Shown: positions 17,192 through 24,630, counted from the first letter of the stretch. The stretch is 64,000 nt of DNA from Occallatibacter gabretensis (GCF_001449115.1 NZ_LAIJ01000009.1:1804114-1868113), one strand, 5' to 3'. Program-made: numbers and translations. Notes: a model not told the origin generated them from the letters alone.

Positions 17192-19255
17192 ATGGCAAAC
17201 GTCCTCAATCCCGAAACCGAGAGCATAACCCTGAACACCGAACTTGAAACCCCTGTCCTTGAGCCTGAGACGGAGCTGGAACAGCCGTCCCACGAATCCA
17301 CGTCCACACCCGAGCCCGAAGAAATCACAGCCCCTGCGCTGGACGCCGATGCCGCACCACAACCCGTAGCTGCCACCCCTGAAGTTGAAGCCTCTGCAGT
17401 AGAGGCCCCGGAAGTGGAAGCCCCGGTCGCGATTTCGACCCCGGCACCTGTGCATGAGGCGGAAGCGTCAGTTGCAGAAGCGCATGTCGCAGAAGCACCC
17501 GCTGCGGAAGCGTATGCCGCGGAAGCTGAAGCAGAGCATAGTGAGTTCCACGAGCACGGTGAGTCGATGGATGACTTCTCCGCGGCTCTTGAGGCCTTTG
17601 AGCGCGAGCAGGCTGCTGAAGCCGCTGCGGTTGAAGCCTACGGCGACAAAGTCGTCTCAGGCACAGTCCTCAAGCAGACGGAAAAGCATCTCGTGGTCGA
17701 CGTGGGCCTCAAGTCTGAGGGCCTCGTGCCAATCGAGCAGGTCACCGATCACACCGGCACGGTCAAGTTCACCGCCGGCGATGTCATCGAAGTGGTCATC
17801 GAGCGTGAGGAGCCGGAGGGCGGTTATCTAGTCAGCTACGAGAAGGCGCAGCGCCTCCGCGTCTGGGATTCCATCGAGAAGGCAGCCAACGACAAGACTC
17901 CGGTTATCGGAACTGTCGTCAGCCGCGTCAAGGGTGGCCTGACTGTCGATATCGGCATCAAGGCCTTCCTCCCCGGTTCGCAGCTTGAGATTCGCCCCGT
18001 TCGCAACCTCGACGGCTATCTCGGCCAGCAGATCGAAGTCCGCGTCATCAAGCTCAACAAGAAGCGCGGCAACGTCGTCGTCTCCCGCAAGGAGATCCTC
18101 GAAGAGGAAGTCGCAGCCAAGCGCGGCCTTACCCTTGAGAACCTCGACGAGGGCGCGATCCTCACCGGCACCGTCAAGAACCTCACCGATTACGGCGCAT
18201 TCGTCGATCTCGGCGGCATTGACGGCCTGCTGCATATCACGGACATGAGCTGGGGCCGCCTCACGCACCCCCGCGATCTGGTCAACGTCAGCGACGAGAT
18301 CCAGGTCAAGGTCCTCAAGTTCGACAAAGACAAGCAGCGCGTCTCGCTCGGCTTCAAGCAGCTCACGCCTGATCCGTGGCTCGATGCCACCGAGCGTTAC
18401 CCCGTCGGCGCACACGTCCGCGGCCGCGTTCTCTCGGTCACTGACTACGGTGCGTTCGTCGAGCTCGAGCAGGGAATCGAAGGCCTCGTTCACCTCTCTG
18501 AGATGACCTGGTCCAAGCGTCTCAAGCACCCCTCCAAGCTGGTCAAGGCCGGCGACGAAGTCGAAACTGTCGTCCTCGCCGTCAACCCCAGTGACCGCCG
18601 CATCTCGCTCGGCATGAAGCAGCTCCTCGAGAACCCCTGGGAGCACCTCACGGAGCGTTACCCGGCCGGAACCATCGTGGAAGGCCGCGTTCGCAACCTT
18701 ACTGACTTCGGTGCCTTCATTGAGATCGAAGACGGCATTGACGGACTCGTCCATGTCTCGAACCTGAGCTGGACCAAGCGCGTCAAGCACCCGTCTGAAG
18801 TCGTCAAGAAGGGTGAAAAGGTCAAGGCAGTCGTTCTCGGCGTCGAGCCGCAGAATCGCCGCCTCTCACTCGGCATCAAGCAGCTTCAGCCCGATGTCTG
18901 GGAGAGCTTCTTCGCCACCCACCGCGTCGGCGATGTCGTCCACGGCAAGGTGCTCCGCACCGCGCAGTTCGGCGCATTCGTTGAAATCGCGGACGGAGTC
19001 GAAGGCCTCTGCCACATCTCAGAAGCTGTAGATGACAGCGGCACGCCGGCCAAGATGGATCAGGGCGACGAGCACGAGTTCAAGATCATCAAGATCAACG
19101 TGGAAGAAAAGAAGGTAGGCCTCAGCCTGCGTTCCATCGGCCACGAAGCCAGCCGCCAGGCCGTAGAGAGCTACAAGGAGAGCGCCCACAAGGCCCCCGT
19201 CTCCAGCTCCACCACCACCCTCGGCGACCTCATCAACTGGAAGAAGAGCGAGTAA
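17192..19255 (+). CDS. rpsA: 30S ribosomal protein S1 with long acidic N-terminal extension
   Basis: The protein (about 687 residues) holds six S1/OB-fold RNA-binding repeats from about residue 150 on. Repeats 3-6 carry the classic GxVxxxxxYGAFVxLxxGxxGLxHxS pattern (for example NLTDYGAFVDLGG and TDYGAFVELEQG). It brings mRNA to the 30S subunit. The first about 145 residues are unusual: rich in Glu, Ala, Val and Pro with repeated AEA units and no fold signature. The ATG at 17192 or the adjacent GTG at 17189 could be the start; GGAG at 17179-17182 suits either. It has its own promoter and a terminator, so it is a single-gene unit. Confidence 0.96.
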   Translation: MANVLNPETESITLNTELETPVLEPETELEQPSHESTSTPEPEEITAPALDADAAPQPVAATPEVEASAVEAPEVEAPVAISTPAPVHEAEASVAEAHVAEAPAAEAYAAEAEAEHSEFHEHGESMDDFSAALEAFEREQAAEAAAVEAYGDKVVSGTVLKQTEKHLVVDVGLKSEGLVPIEQVTDHTGTVKFTAGDVIEVVIEREEPEGGYLVSYEKAQRLRVWDSIEKAANDKTPVIGTVVSRVKGGLTVDIGIKAFLPGSQLEIRPVRNLDGYLGQQIEVRVIKLNKKRGNVVVSRKEILEEEVAAKRGLTLENLDEGAILTGTVKNLTDYGAFVDLGGIDGLLHITDMSWGRLTHPRDLVNVSDEIQVKVLKFDKDKQRVSLGFKQLTPDPWLDATERYPVGAHVRGRVLSVTDYGAFVELEQGIEGLVHLSEMTWSKRLKHPSKLVKAGDEVETVVLAVNPSDRRISLGMKQLLENPWEHLTERYPAGTIVEGRVRNLTDFGAFIEIEDGIDGLVHVSNLSWTKRVKHPSEVVKKGEKVKAVVLGVEPQNRRLSLGIKQLQPDVWESFFATHRVGDVVHGKVLRTAQFGAFVEIADGVEGLCHISEAVDDSGTPAKMDQGDEHEFKIIKINVEEKKVGLSLRSIGHEASRQAVESYKESAHKAPVSSSTTTLGDLINWKKSE

Positions 19256-19278
19256 CTTCACTCTCAGTTCCACAAACG

Positions 19279-19313
19279 ACAACTGCCACCCTCCGGGGTG
19301 GTAGTTGTGTTTT
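19279..19313 (+). terminator. Intrinsic terminator of rpsA
   Basis: ACAACTGCCACC (19279-19290) pairs with GGTGGTAGTTGT (19297-19308), one G-U wobble, around a six-base loop, followed by GTTTT. Confidence 0.8.
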
Positions 19314-19361
19314 ACAGCGAGCATTCCATACTAGTTTAACAATTAGCACAAGCAGGCAATG

Positions 19362-19823
19362 CTAACTCACGATCAGAGGTAGAGTAATCGTTCCTATATG
19401 CATTCGAGCTGTTGTGTCAGATACTATTTGTCGAAGGTAAGGCCAGAAAATTAGCTTAGCCTCAGCCCCCGCAAATCCATCTGCTTCATTTCGGGACATA
19501 CTTTTCGTAGGATGAAAGTGGCCAGAAACTTTGACGTCCAACGCGAGAATAGGTTTTTCAGATTCAACGACATTAATCCGTAGAGATAGAGTAGCTGTGA
19601 CGTCGAAGTGTTCTTTGCTATATTTCGACACCTCGTACCTGCTGTCGAAGCTACGCTTGAGATGATCTTTACCTTTTGAATAGTACGCTTTTGCATAGTT
19701 GGATCGGTCAAGGTTCGCACTTATGGAATCTAGCCCAATCGCGAAAAGGTCTAGCCTATCGACCAACGAGTTCGAGCGGCTGGGTGGTGTTCCAGTTTCC
19801 GTGAGTTTCTTCCTTGTCGCCAC
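19362..19823 (-). CDS. SecB-like chaperone of a toxin-antitoxin-chaperone (TAC) locus
   Basis: A 153-residue protein with SecB features: LKRSFDSRYEVSKYSKEHFDVTA, the GHFHP strand, then the C-terminal AKLIFWPYLRQIVSDTTARM and ITLPLI. These match the SecB export-chaperone fold, where the WPYxRxxVxxxTxRM helix packs in the tetramer. Its place as third gene after hicA-hicB fits TAC-type SecB proteins such as Rv1957 of M. tuberculosis, which protect the antitoxin rather than, or besides, serving Sec export. The start is GTG at 19821-19823 with GAGGG seven bases upstream, so it overlaps hicB by 68 bases. One 60-base stretch counted here (19561-19620) is 42% GC, against 57% for 18001-18060 in rpsA, suggesting transfer. 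Confidence 0.82.
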   Translation of the reverse strand: MATRKKLTETGTPPSRSNSLVDRLDLFAIGLDSISANLDRSNYAKAYYSKGKDHLKRSFDSRYEVSKYSKEHFDVTATLSLRINVVESEKPILALDVKVSGHFHPTKSMSRNEADGFAGAEAKLIFWPYLRQIVSDTTARMHIGTITLPLIVS

Positions 19824-20391
19824 TTTTTAGCCCTCTTCTAGTTAAGTTCGAGTCTGCTGCATGATGTTTACTTAGGAGCGAGCGAATACCATGATCTCGC
19901 TTACGGCGATCAAGCGCTGAGTCAGTATGCGCTTCCCACTCGATCGGTTCGTTCCGAGAATCGATGAACCACGGATCGATACTTCCAATCGTAATCAGAG
20001 CAGCTGAGACGCCTTTGTCGTGTCGCGCGGCTTTATCTCCGGCGGCTTCTGCTAGCACCGCAGTAACAAATTGATTAAGGCTTACGCCTTCATTCTTCGC
20101 TAAATGAATCAGCTTAAGATGTAGAGAGCGCGGTACTCGTTGAAGCCATTTGCCGCTCGGTAGTTCGATCTCTTCGAAGGGCTCAGGAACCGCATCGCCA
20201 GATTCGATGCAATCCTCAATCCAAAGCTGCATGCTATCTCGCAGGTTTGAAAGGGCCTCAGGTTCAGTATTTCCATGTGCTGAACATCCGGGTAGTTCTT
20301 CCACGCGCGCTACAAAAATCTCGTCCTTAACATCCCTGCGCAATACGATTGTGTAAGGAAGGGCAAGATACTCTTCAATTGTCTTCGCCAT
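19756..20391 (-). CDS. hicB: HicB-family antitoxin with C-terminal extension
   Basis: A 211-residue antitoxin. Residues 10-65 form the HicB partial RNase-H-like domain (YTIVLRRDVKDEIFVARVEELPGCSAHG, TEPEALSNLRDSMQLWIE). Residues 81-118 form a ribbon-helix-helix DNA-binding domain (VPRSLHLKLIHLAKNEGVSLNQFV). Plain HicB antitoxins end near here. This one continues for about 90 residues with an aromatic patch around DPWFIDSRNEPIEW (Trp141, Phe142, Trp152), then a basic, apparently disordered tail. Such extensions in TAC antitoxins act as chaperone-addiction segments recognised by the cognate SecB-like protein. The gene starts 12 bases after hicA and overlaps the chaperone gene. It should neutralise HicA and repress the operon. 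Confidence 0.85.
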   Translation of the reverse strand: MAKTIEEYLALPYTIVLRRDVKDEIFVARVEELPGCSAHGNTEPEALSNLRDSMQLWIEDCIESGDAVPEPFEEIELPSGKWLQRVPRSLHLKLIHLAKNEGVSLNQFVTAVLAEAAGDKAARHDKGVSAALITIGSIDPWFIDSRNEPIEWEAHTDSALDRRKRDHGIRSLLSKHHAADSNLTRRGLKSGDKEETHGNWNTTQPLELVGR

Positions 20392-20403
20392 ACTTAACTC
20401 GAT

Positions 20404-20658
20404 TCAGTCATACAGACCCAATTCGATCATCAGATTCCTGAAGTTATCGACTGAGTATTTGGGAACTGTAGATTTTCCATTGCTGTGTTCGTTGACCGTG
20501 AACCTGTGTCCTGGCAGCGTGAACATACGCGTGTGTTTAGTTGAACGCTCAGAAGCGCCCAATTGGTCCATTACCCACTTGATTTCTTCAAACCGCACAT
20601 TATACGGTCGACCGACTATGTCAGCGATTCTTTCCTGAATCTTTGCAGTAGACGCCAT
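20404..20658 (-). CDS. hicA: HicA-family mRNA interferase toxin
   Basis: An 84-residue protein at the head of the operon. The C-terminal half reads STKHTRMFTLPGHRFTVNEHSNGKS, which aligns with the HicA double-stranded-RNA-binding-like core (usual GSHxxxxHPxGxxxxxPxHxGKE). The catalytic histidine corresponds to His42. The ending DNFRNLMIELGLYD matches the final helix of the family. HicA toxins cut mRNA independently of the ribosome and stop growth when the antitoxin is lost. The N-terminal 25 residues are longer than in minimal HicA proteins (about 60 residues). The start is the ATG at 20656-20658. The gene order toxin-antitoxin-chaperone is typical. Confidence 0.78.
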   Translation of the reverse strand: MASTAKIQERIADIVGRPYNVRFEEIKWVMDQLGASERSTKHTRMFTLPGHRFTVNEHSNGKSTVPKYSVDNFRNLMIELGLYD

Positions 20659-20764
20659 TTGCGTTCTCGCCTCAGTTCCACTAGAAAGTTTCCCCTATTT
20701 GTCATGATCCCTCCTCCGTGCCGATCTCCGATTGATACTGCCTACAGCAGAGAACAATACTACA

Positions 20765-20784
20765 GGTGATATCGTCTTGTCACC
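20765..20784 (-). promoter_or_regulatory. Candidate HicB operator in the hicA promoter
   Basis: GGTGA-N10-TCACC is an inverted repeat (20765-20769 with 20780-20784). On the minus strand it lies just downstream of TATATA (20788-20793), a possible -10, so it would cover the start site. CTACAG/CTGTAG words recur at 20742-20747, 20760-20765 and in the palindrome CCTGTAGG at 20804-20811. No good -35 was found. Confidence 0.4.
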
Positions 20785-20844
20785 TTTTATATAGACAGTA
20801 CGGCCTGTAGGTTTTTAATCCAGTCGAGTCCGATTCCAACTCTT

Positions 20845-20882
20845 GCTTATTTTTGATACTACATATAGTATCAAAAATAAGC
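20845..20882. repeat. 38-bp perfect AT-rich palindrome upstream of hicA
   Basis: Arms of 17 bp (20845-20861 and 20866-20882; each arm is GCTTATTTTTGATACTA or its complement) flank the loop CATA. It is 24 bases from the start of the repeat block at 20901. It could be an operator, a terminator for minus-strand readthrough, or a remnant of a small mobile element. Confidence 0.85.
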
Positions 20883-20900
20883 AAACAGGCTATTCTTCGG

Positions 20901-21112
20901 CGGGTGGCCCAGGTCTTACCTTGTTCATTCCACCACAAAACTCGGGTGCCCCAGGTCCTTGCAGTTGAGGACCTGGGATAGCACTCCCACCAACATTCCA
21001 CGCCACACGTCTGCCGTCTACAGAATCCGCATTTCCCACCGGCCCATCAAGCATCCAGCGAAGCAATCCCCGCCAACACAACCGGCTCCCGGTCCGGAAA
21101 CTCAGCAATCAG
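20901..21112. repeat. Left copy of a ~200-bp direct repeat flanking the Sel1 gene
   Basis: This block closely matches 22558-22762 in the same orientation. Shared parts include the GGGTGGCCCAG start, the hairpin CCCAGGTCCT (20950-20959) with AGGACCTGGG (20968-20977), the TAGCACTCCC segment and the 3' end of an XRE gene. The right copy has a 26-base addition next to the hairpin arm; this copy has about 35 additional bases before the XRE remnant. Confidence 0.75.
21047..21112 (-). pseudogene. Truncated 3' remnant of an XRE antitoxin-like gene
   Basis: The last 21 codons plus stop read LIAEFPDREPVVLAGIASLDA, nearly identical to the C-terminus of the intact gene at 22697-23017 (VAEFPDREPVVLAGIASLDA). 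The rest of the gene is missing; the reading frame upstream is replaced by repeat sequence at 21113-21180. It is a broken duplicate, not expressed as a protein. Confidence 0.85.
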
Positions 21113-21180
21113 GGCGGGTGGTCCAGCCATAAATTTGGGTGCCCCATCCATGCGCAGCTTCATCGCGCATGGGTGGGATA
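21113..21180. repeat. Dispersed intergenic hairpin repeat, copy A
   Basis: Contains AAATTTGGGTGCCCCATCC and the hairpin CCCATCCATGCG / CGCATGGGTGGG (one G-U pair). The same element recurs at 26341-26398, and partly at 27233-27272. It follows the XRE remnant and ends just before the Sel1 stop codon. Confidence 0.7.
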
Positions 21181-21183
21181 AAG

Positions 21184-22470
21184 CTACTTACCACAATCGC
21201 CCTTACGCCCCATCGAGCAGGCCTTCGCATAATAAGCTTTCGCAGCCTGCGGATCTTTATCCGCCCCGTAGCCATTCTCAAGATCGTAGCCGGCCATCTC
21301 GCACCCCTTCGAATCGCCCGCCGAGCATTTCTCCAGAAATTTTGAAAGAACCTTCCCCGCGACACCATCGTGAACAACCGGCACAGGAAGCGCGGAGCTG
21401 CCCGCTGAGACAGGATTTGCTTGCCCCGCAGACACGACTGGCGATGGCTGCACACCAGCCGCGCCGGAAATGGAACCAGCGGTCCCCGTCTCAGCCGCTT
21501 TTCCGGTGGCCGTGCTGAGATCAATCTTGGCAATCTCCTTGCCCATCGGATAGGAGTCATAGATGGACATGCCGGTGACGCGGCTTGAAAATACCACCAC
21601 AGGATAGTTCGGTCCCTGAAAGAATTTCGTGCCATCCCCGGAGATCTCCAGGTTCAGAACGACGTAAGCTGCACGGCCCGGATGCTGCTCAATGTACTCT
21701 CGCGCGGCAGTCTGGTCCATCTTCACCCTATCAAGTGCAATCGGACTAAAGGCGACTTCATATACAAGCGTAGATTGGTTTAGCTTGTTTGTTGGTCGCA
21801 ATGTAAAGTCCAGCGGAATTGCAGTCGGACAATGCGTTATTTTCACAGTTCTCCCCGCAAAGTCTGCATAGTCGATTGAAAGACCTTGCGTCGCATGCCC
21901 ACCACCGCGCGCGTCCGGATGGAGTCCTGTAAGCATCTGCGGTAGTCCGTGCACAACAATTGGAAAACTGCTGCTTGCGAAATCGTACTGATCCAGCGCA
22001 ATCTGCACTCCTACGCGAATGCGGGATGGAACATTCGCAAGAATTGCAGATACATTGTCCCGGTAAAACGCCGATATCTGAGCACCATCAAATTCGTTTT
22101 GCATCTGTGTTGCAGTTTTGTGATCTCCGCAAGTGACCAGCTCAATGTAAGACCTGAACATCCGTGGATCGCTGAGTGCAGTAGGGGTAGTGCGTAAATA
22201 AAGCAGTGCAAGCTGATAGTCAGTTTCGGAAAGCTCAATGCCTGCTGCCGGGTCGACGACGGGGTAAGCACCGGAGGGCATCTTCTTTCGCTCCGCTGCA
22301 TTTGCAGAAGCAGCTTCCGCCGTGTTGCCACCAGCTTGCTGCACATACAGGGCCGGCCCAACTTCTGTTGGCATCGCGTCAGCAGTTGCAAAACTGGCTA
22401 TGATCAGCCAGCAGGCGCTTATGCAGAAACACACGGTAATCCCACGCACGGAAAGGCACTTGCGACCCAT
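21184..22470 (-). CDS. Secreted protein with C-terminal Sel1-like repeats
   Basis: A 428-residue protein with a signal peptide (CFCISACWLIIASFATADA). The N-terminal 330 residues have no family I recognise; they contain LSETDYQLALLYLR and FRSYIELVTCGD, then a beta-rich section (VAFSPIALDRVKMDQ, YVVLNLEISGDGTKFF). The last about 60 residues are Sel1-like: CSAGDSKGCEMAGYDLENGYG followed by DPQAAKAYYAKACSMGRKGDC, helical hairpins with paired cysteines as in secreted HcpA-type proteins. Sel1 repeats bind proteins or peptidoglycan-linked partners. The start is the ATG at 22468-22470 with GAGG seven bases upstream. The gene sits between two direct repeats and may be a mobile cargo. Confidence 0.72.
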   Translation of the reverse strand: MGRKCLSVRGITVCFCISACWLIIASFATADAMPTEVGPALYVQQAGGNTAEAASANAAERKKMPSGAYPVVDPAAGIELSETDYQLALLYLRTTPTALSDPRMFRSYIELVTCGDHKTATQMQNEFDGAQISAFYRDNVSAILANVPSRIRVGVQIALDQYDFASSSFPIVVHGLPQMLTGLHPDARGGGHATQGLSIDYADFAGRTVKITHCPTAIPLDFTLRPTNKLNQSTLVYEVAFSPIALDRVKMDQTAAREYIEQHPGRAAYVVLNLEISGDGTKFFQGPNYPVVVFSSRVTGMSIYDSYPMGKEIAKIDLSTATGKAAETGTAGSISGAAGVQPSPVVSAGQANPVSAGSSALPVPVVHDGVAGKVLSKFLEKCSAGDSKGCEMAGYDLENGYGADKDPQAAKAYYAKACSMGRKGDCGK

Positions 22471-22557
22471 GAGATAGCCTCACAAAATTAGAAATACAGG
22501 AACTAGAGGAGAGGAATTCAGCGGAATCGTAGCACGCCATTCAGGAAATGCAAAGCG

Positions 22558-22762
22558 CGGGTGGCCCAGCTCTTACCCCGTTCATTCCATCACCAGAACC
22601 CGGGTGCCCCAGAGCCTGCCCTGAGCGCAGCCGAAGGGTCCTTGCAGTTGAGGACCTGGGATAGCACTCCCGCCAACTTCCCGGCATCCTCACCCATCAA
22701 GCATCCAGCGAAGCAATCCCCGCCAACACAACCGGCTCCCGATCCGGAAACTCGGCAACCAG
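22558..22762. repeat. Right copy of the ~200-bp direct repeat
   Basis: Matches 20901-21112. It includes an added CCTGAGCGCAGCCGAAGGG stretch (22619-22637), a widely dispersed bacterial repeat word, which interrupts the hairpin arm present in the left copy. Its end lies within the intact XRE gene. Confidence 0.75.
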
Positions 22763-23017
22763 CGAAAGCTTTCCACCCATCGCCTCAATCGACCGCCGCA
22801 GCGTCGAAATGTGCATATCAGTTCGCTTCTCAATCTCCGAAATCTGCTTCTGCGCCACGCCGAGATTCTTTGCCAGCCGCACCTGCGTCATGGCCCGCGC
22901 CCGGCGCAGCTCCTTCAATGTCATCTCCTCGGCAATCAGCTCGGCTGCGCGCTTCTCAATCCTGCGCCGGCGGCTTGCCGGTAGGCTCTGGATAATTTCC
23001 TCAACATTGCGTGGCAT
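22697..23017 (-). CDS. XRE-family HTH protein (HigA-like), apparently orphan
   Basis: A 106-residue protein. An N-terminal helical region (IIQSLPASRRRRIEKRAAELIAEE) leads into a helix-turn-helix at about residues 33-65 (LKELRRARAMTQVRLAKNLGVAQKQISEIEKRTDMHISTL, quoted here in part as TQVRLAKNLGVAQ). It ends in a strand AEFPDREPVVL. This arrangement matches HigA/RelB-like antitoxins encoded after a phage Gp49/RelE-like toxin. No toxin ORF is present on either side, so it is an orphan regulator here. The ATG has GAGG five to six bases upstream. A broken copy of its 3' end lies at 21047-21112. Confidence 0.85.
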   Translation of the reverse strand: MPRNVEEIIQSLPASRRRRIEKRAAELIAEEMTLKELRRARAMTQVRLAKNLGVAQKQISEIEKRTDMHISTLRRSIEAMGGKLSLVAEFPDREPVVLAGIASLDA

Positions 23018-23084
23018 GATTTACCTCTTCTCTTTTCCAATCCGGGCAACGTGCGTCCCATCGCGTCTCGATCCCGGAATCAAT

Positions 23085-24518
23085 TCATTGCCAACGAAGC
23101 AGCAACGCCGTATAACCATCAATCGAAAAGGCGCTTCCCGATGGCGCTTTCACCTCAGCAAACGTAACTCCATCTTTCGCATCGAGTCCGGGCCCGCTCA
23201 GGCGCATGGTATGGCCGGCGCCATGCGCGCCGATGGCTCCCTTGAGTTGCACCTCCACCGGCGCTCCATCCTTGTTGATCAAAGCCAGCTGACGCTCTTT
23301 ACCCTTGTGAGCGAGCCACGCTGTGAGATTTGCCTCTCCGACAACGGCGCAACTCTGAAGCTCCCATCCCGCGAACTGCTCGGCGAACTGCATGCCGAAG
23401 TAGAGCGGTCGTAACTCCGTCGAGAGATTTTCTCCAACCGCAATGGGAGCATAGAGGCCATCACCGCCGCCGTGCAGGTTTACCCCGCAATATCCTCCCG
23501 CAGCACACGTCAGCATGTAATCTGCCCCCCACAAAGCGGATGCGAATGCGTCACTGACACCCGGCTTTCCTCCTCCAAAGCAGGAGTTACCCTCCGTCAT
23601 CCGGAAGCGCAAGCCGTCAGAGTGGCCAACAGCCTGTTTCGCCTGTTGGATCTGCTGGTCGAGCCTCTTGTTGTGGGAGAGCAGAAAGGCTGTATCCATG
23701 CTGGGGTCCTTTGCCGGCCCCATTGCGTAAAAGTGGCTGGAAAGCATCACAGCTGAGGTGCCCACGCGCTGGCCAAAGCGATCAACCCAATCCATATTGG
23801 TGGCCGTATCCGGTCCCGCAAAGGGAGCCCGCGGAACCTTGGCGCGCACCGCATCGACAAACTCCTTGTACTCCTGAAAGTACTGATCGAATTGATACGG
23901 CTTCTGCCGGAAGAGCGGCCGGCCTCCAAAGAAGTCAGCTTCATTGCCCACCTGAAAGGCCAGAAGGCGGTCACCCGCCTCCTGCGTAACGTACATGGCC
24001 TCCTCGGCAGCGCGCTCAGGCGAACCGCATCCGAAGTTCAAGCCATAAATCAGCTTCCAACCCGTCGCATGGAGAAAACGGCCCAGGTTTCGAATCGCTT
24101 CCGGCGTGATCGCACCATCCTTGTTCGCTCGAACACTAGGGTCGGTCAGCTTCCACTCCCAGTAGGTCTTACCGTACTCAATGCCGGCAGTCTGCTTCGG
24201 CGTGGAAAAATCCCCATTCGGTCCCTTCCACCGGGTCACATCACTCAAGTTGCCGCCCAGGCGCAACACTCCGTGCGAGCTCAGCTTGCGGAAGGCCTTC
24301 ACCAGACTTGTGTTGGCTTCGGAGAAGTAAGCGGGGTTGTAGAGCTGCGGGGACTCGTAACTTAGCCCCGTGTAGTCCACTGGCACTAGCCCCAGCCGTT
24401 CCTCTCCCATCACAATCTGCACTTTCTTCAGGTCGGGTTCGGCGCGGGCAGACGTCACCCCACGAGCCAGTTGCGCAGCTCCTGCCAATGAAAGAAAGAG
24501 GAAATGACGACGGTTCAT
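23085..24518 (-). CDS. Secreted glycoside hydrolase, GH79-like (beta-glucuronidase/heparanase type)
   Basis: A 477-residue enzyme with a twin-arginine-like signal (NRRHFLFLSLAGAAQLARG). It has a TIM-barrel with FQVGNEADFF, where the Glu after Asn is the expected acid/base, and FRMTEGNSCFGGG, where the Glu is the expected nucleophile. The early VDYTGLSYESPQL and LRLGGNLSD blocks and the C-terminal beta-domain (AWLAHKGKERQLALINKDG) fit the GH79 layout of beta-glucuronidases. It should release glucuronic acid or its 4-O-methyl form from plant or bacterial polysaccharides outside the cytoplasm. The ATG at 24516-24518 is preferred to the in-frame TTG two codons earlier. It is a single gene between XRE and TetR. 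Confidence 0.8.
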   Translation of the reverse strand: MNRRHFLFLSLAGAAQLARGVTSARAEPDLKKVQIVMGEERLGLVPVDYTGLSYESPQLYNPAYFSEANTSLVKAFRKLSSHGVLRLGGNLSDVTRWKGPNGDFSTPKQTAGIEYGKTYWEWKLTDPSVRANKDGAITPEAIRNLGRFLHATGWKLIYGLNFGCGSPERAAEEAMYVTQEAGDRLLAFQVGNEADFFGGRPLFRQKPYQFDQYFQEYKEFVDAVRAKVPRAPFAGPDTATNMDWVDRFGQRVGTSAVMLSSHFYAMGPAKDPSMDTAFLLSHNKRLDQQIQQAKQAVGHSDGLRFRMTEGNSCFGGGKPGVSDAFASALWGADYMLTCAAGGYCGVNLHGGGDGLYAPIAVGENLSTELRPLYFGMQFAEQFAGWELQSCAVVGEANLTAWLAHKGKERQLALINKDGAPVEVQLKGAIGAHGAGHTMRLSGPGLDAKDGVTFAEVKAPSGSAFSIDGYTALLLRWQ

Positions 24519-24630
24519 GTTCAAGGAGACTCCAGTCGTAAAATGTCGAACTTCATGCTATCGGAATAGCGGCAAGTGCCCTAGTCATGAATTTGGGTGT
24601 CATAACCACAAGCCCAATCAGCCAGCATCC

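Noticed and set aside
19362-19823. Housekeeping SecB export chaperone
   Set aside because: The gene is embedded in a hicAB operon with a 68-base overlap and lower GC than its neighbours, so a toxin-antitoxin-linked chaperone is more likely.
22619-22637. Part of an insertion sequence
   Set aside because: The CCTGAGCGCAGCCGAAGGG word is a short, widely dispersed repeat; no transposase or terminal inverted repeats accompany it.
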